NCBI GenBank assembly: GCA_003452695.1
Contig: DMNP01000412.1
Coordinates: forward strand, 1 to 6,522
DNA from: Eggerthellaceae bacterium
Lineage (GTDB): Bacteria; Actinomycetota; Coriobacteriia; Coriobacteriales; Eggerthellaceae
Length of the DNA stretch: 6,522 nucleotides
Reading direction: 5' to 3'
The notes beneath the pieces were generated by a model, which worked only from the letters and a program-made list of their open reading frames with translations, did no database searches and had not been told where the DNA came from. Of this stretch, positions 5,214 to 6,522 are shown piece by piece (the stretch's first letter is position 1; each line of letters opens with the position of its first letter). The translations under genes were made by a program, and so were the position numbers.

Positions 5214-5302
5214 TGCAAAGTTACGTCGCTGAAAGGGCGATGGGCGATTTTGGCAGAGCGCAGGGGATGCGCGTTGCCGCAAGCAACTTTATAACTCGTA
5301 TA

Positions 5303-5440
5303 CGGATGCAGGCAGGGAAGCGAGTGGGATTCTCGCGCAGTGCCGCTACTGTGTTTCCGCGCTGAAGGTTGTGCGGATAAGCCAGAATGCTGCCGCATTC
5401 GTTCGAAGCAGGCTGTCACGTTGCATGGCAAGGGCTTCGG
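5303..5440 (+). ncRNA. Cobalamin riboswitch 2, upstream of the secreted surface protein
   Basis: This has the same ordered elements as riboswitch 1. AGGGAAG is at 5314-5320. P5 is GCGAG 5320-5324, loop TGGGATT, CTCGC 5332-5336. GCCGCTACTGT is at 5342-5352. AAGCCAGAATGCT is at 5379-5391. The basal stem is better than in riboswitch 1: ATGC 5306-5309 and GGCAG 5311-5315 pair with CTGCC 5390-5394 and GCAT 5395-5398, with one bulged A. The P13-like hairpin at 5405-5438 matches that of riboswitch 1 and shows a compensating C-G to U-G change. A terminator follows about 45 bases later, so this copy most likely acts on transcription, off when cobalamin is bound. Confidence 0.9.
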
Positions 5441-5481
5441 AGCAAGCGGGGGCACCTGCCGCAGCTCCAGTCGTACGGGCA

Positions 5482-5511
5482 GCCGCATCTTCCGATGCGG
5501 CTTTTCTTTTT
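5482..5511 (+). terminator. Intrinsic terminator of riboswitch 2
   Basis: GCCGCATC 5482-5489 pairs perfectly with GATGCGGC 5494-5501 over a TTCC loop. The T-rich tract TTTTCTTTTT follows at 5502-5511. It lies between the aptamer and the coding start, with no gene ending just upstream, so it is a regulatory attenuator. Its 3' arm can also pair with GCCGCAT 5392-5398 in the aptamer basal stem, or with GCCGCA 5458-5463, giving two possible antiterminators. Confidence 0.88.
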
Positions 5512-5653
5512 CATCCAAGCACATAAGGCGCACGCTTCACGAGTGGGGAAGTGAAAGCGCAACGTACTCCGCGAGGGGGACCGCACCGGTCGCGTCCTGC
5601 GCGCAATAGGAGGGGGCTGGCGAGCACCGGTTCCCGGAAAGGAAGGGACAGGT
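5512..5653 (+). other. Leader between attenuator and surface-protein gene
   Basis: This 142-base untranslated stretch holds a hairpin, CGCTTCAC 5533-5540 with GTGAAAGCG 5551-5559 and one bulge. A second possible stem pairs CGCGA (start near 5570) with TCGCG 5590-5594. GCACCGGT occurs as a direct repeat at 5583-5590 and 5624-5631. It ends in the ribosome binding site GGAAGGGA (5641-5648). No small gene with a good start signal was found. Confidence 0.5.
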
Positions 5654-6508
5654 ATGAGAAATATCAAGTCCAAGGTGATCTCGTCTGCCATGGCAGTCGT
5701 GCTCGCCTTCGGCATGGCCCCGAGCTTCGCGCTCGCCGCGCCGGCCGAAAACGCAACGGGAGGGGGTTCGCAAGAGCTAGCCGCCGGCAACATTAGCCTG
5801 GGCGCGCAGGATGCGGAGCTCGATAACTCAACAACGCTTTCCGATGGCGAATACACCCCAGAAAACTTCACCGCAACTTCCGGTAAAACGACTTGGACCT
5901 GCGAAAAGGTTGTCGTTAAGGACGGCAAGGCCGAAGCGGTCTTCACTGTTTCCTCCGATAAGGTCACGCATCTGTATTATCTGGGCGGCGTCGATTCGGA
6001 AAAGAATACCGATGCCGACAACGCCGACAAATACAATGTCGAAACCGAAGCAATGGGCACTGGCGTTGCCGCTGTGCAAGACCAGAAGGTTACCATTCCT
6101 GTCGACCTGAACAAGGAAATGCCCTGCGCATCGCGCACGACGGCCATGAGCGCGCCGAAGTGGACTAACTTCACGTACACGATTACGCTGGCCGAGCCCG
6201 AAGCTCCCGCGCCTGCTGGTGTAGAGCTTGCCATTACCAACAACACCGGCATGTTCAAGGCGGAAAGCGCTTCTGCCGTCGTAAACGAGGATGGCTCCTC
6301 CATGCTGACCATGGCGCTTTCGGGCACGGGCTACAAGTGGCTCTACAAGGGCACCTACGAGGAGGCCGTTGCGGCATCGAAGGCGATTTCCGATGGCATC
6401 GCAGCGGACAAGGGCGATGACAAGCTTATCGGCTCTACCACTAACGCCGCCGGCAAGCTCGAATTCCAGATTCCGATTGCCAAGGACGAGGCCTACACCA
6501 CGGCGTAA
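5654..6508 (+). CDS. Secreted Ala-rich surface protein with two related beta-rich domains, cobalamin-regulated
   Basis: A 284-residue protein from ATG 5654, with GGAAGGGA five bases upstream. A classical signal peptide (MRNIKSK, then a hydrophobic core to about residue 25) has a likely cleavage site after ALA at residues 26-28. There is no lipobox or LPxTG motif. Two similar domains follow, at about 62-179 and 190-284. Each has the pattern 'modified strand, V-V-x-x-D/G-K, A/T-x-x-S-G/S, LYYLG or LYKGT, acidic helix, I-P-V/I'. Domain 1 ends with an aromatic strand, KWTNFTYTITL. Domain 2 stops at IPIAKDEAYTTA, lacking the corresponding 20 or so residues. I recall similar repeated domains in gut anaerobe surface proteins near metal or tetrapyrrole uptake genes, but cannot name a family. 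Riboswitch 2 and its attenuator sit directly upstream, so a role in corrinoid capture at the cell surface is plausible but inferred. The TAA is followed by only 14 bases of window. Confidence 0.75.
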   Translation: MRNIKSKVISSAMAVVLAFGMAPSFALAAPAENATGGGSQELAAGNISLGAQDAELDNSTTLSDGEYTPENFTATSGKTTWTCEKVVVKDGKAEAVFTVSSDKVTHLYYLGGVDSEKNTDADNADKYNVETEAMGTGVAAVQDQKVTIPVDLNKEMPCASRTTAMSAPKWTNFTYTITLAEPEAPAPAGVELAITNNTGMFKAESASAVVNEDGSSMLTMALSGTGYKWLYKGTYEEAVAASKAISDGIAADKGDDKLIGSTTNAAGKLEFQIPIAKDEAYTTA

Positions 6509-6522
6509 AGTTTTTGGGGGTT

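Noticed and set aside
5273..5292. Terminator upstream of riboswitch 2
   Set aside because: Five-base stem GTTGC/GCAAC with only three T residues after it; too weak.
1..6522. tRNA, rRNA or insertion-sequence ends
   Set aside because: No cloverleaf with CCA-type end, no rRNA core motifs, no transposase and no terminal inverted repeats with target duplications were seen.

Overview
The window is GC-rich with G/C-biased third codon positions. It carries FMN-binding-domain proteins, a NapH/NosR-type membrane iron-sulfur protein, cobalamin riboswitches and an Ala-rich exported surface protein. This mix is what I would expect from an anaerobic actinobacterium of the Coriobacteriia (Eggerthellaceae-like gut or oral organisms). 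That placement is inferred from style and gene content, not from a marker gene.

Layout, left to right. Positions 1-312 hold the 3' end of an Ala/Arg/Asp-rich helical protein cut by the window edge. Positions 364-585 hold a doubtful 73-residue ORF ending in a Cx2Cx2C tail. A -10 box near 722 leads into a cobalamin riboswitch (about 745-890). It is followed by a hairpin that buries the start codon of the next gene. Then come three plus-strand redox genes. The first is a small membrane-anchored protein with one FMN-binding domain (968-1438). The second is a polytopic 4Fe-4S protein whose start overlaps the first gene's stop (1435-2442). The third, after a 133-base gap with its own candidate promoter, is a 602-residue anchored protein with three FMN-binding domains (2576-4384).

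On the minus strand, converging on this block, lies a compact lower-GC mntA-hepT toxin-antitoxin pair (5077-4438). Its promoter region contains a striking 28-bp dyad. A second cobalamin riboswitch on the plus strand (about 5303-5440) is followed by a textbook intrinsic terminator (5482-5511). It precedes a secreted protein with two related beta-rich domains (5654-6508), which stops about 20 residues earlier than its first domain would predict.

How the genes may work together: the iron-sulfur membrane protein would pass electrons from the membrane or cytoplasm to covalently bound FMN on the single-domain protein, and then to the multi-FMN protein outside the membrane. This resembles NosR, RnfG/NqrC and PplA-type extracytosolic flavin systems. 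Both the flavin chain and the surface protein sit behind cobalamin riboswitches, so they are probably expressed when corrinoid is scarce. This suggests a role in corrinoid capture or reduction, or a bypass of a B12-dependent process. The electron acceptor and the link to B12 are inference. No ApbE flavin transferase, reductive dehalogenase or B12 transporter is visible in the window.
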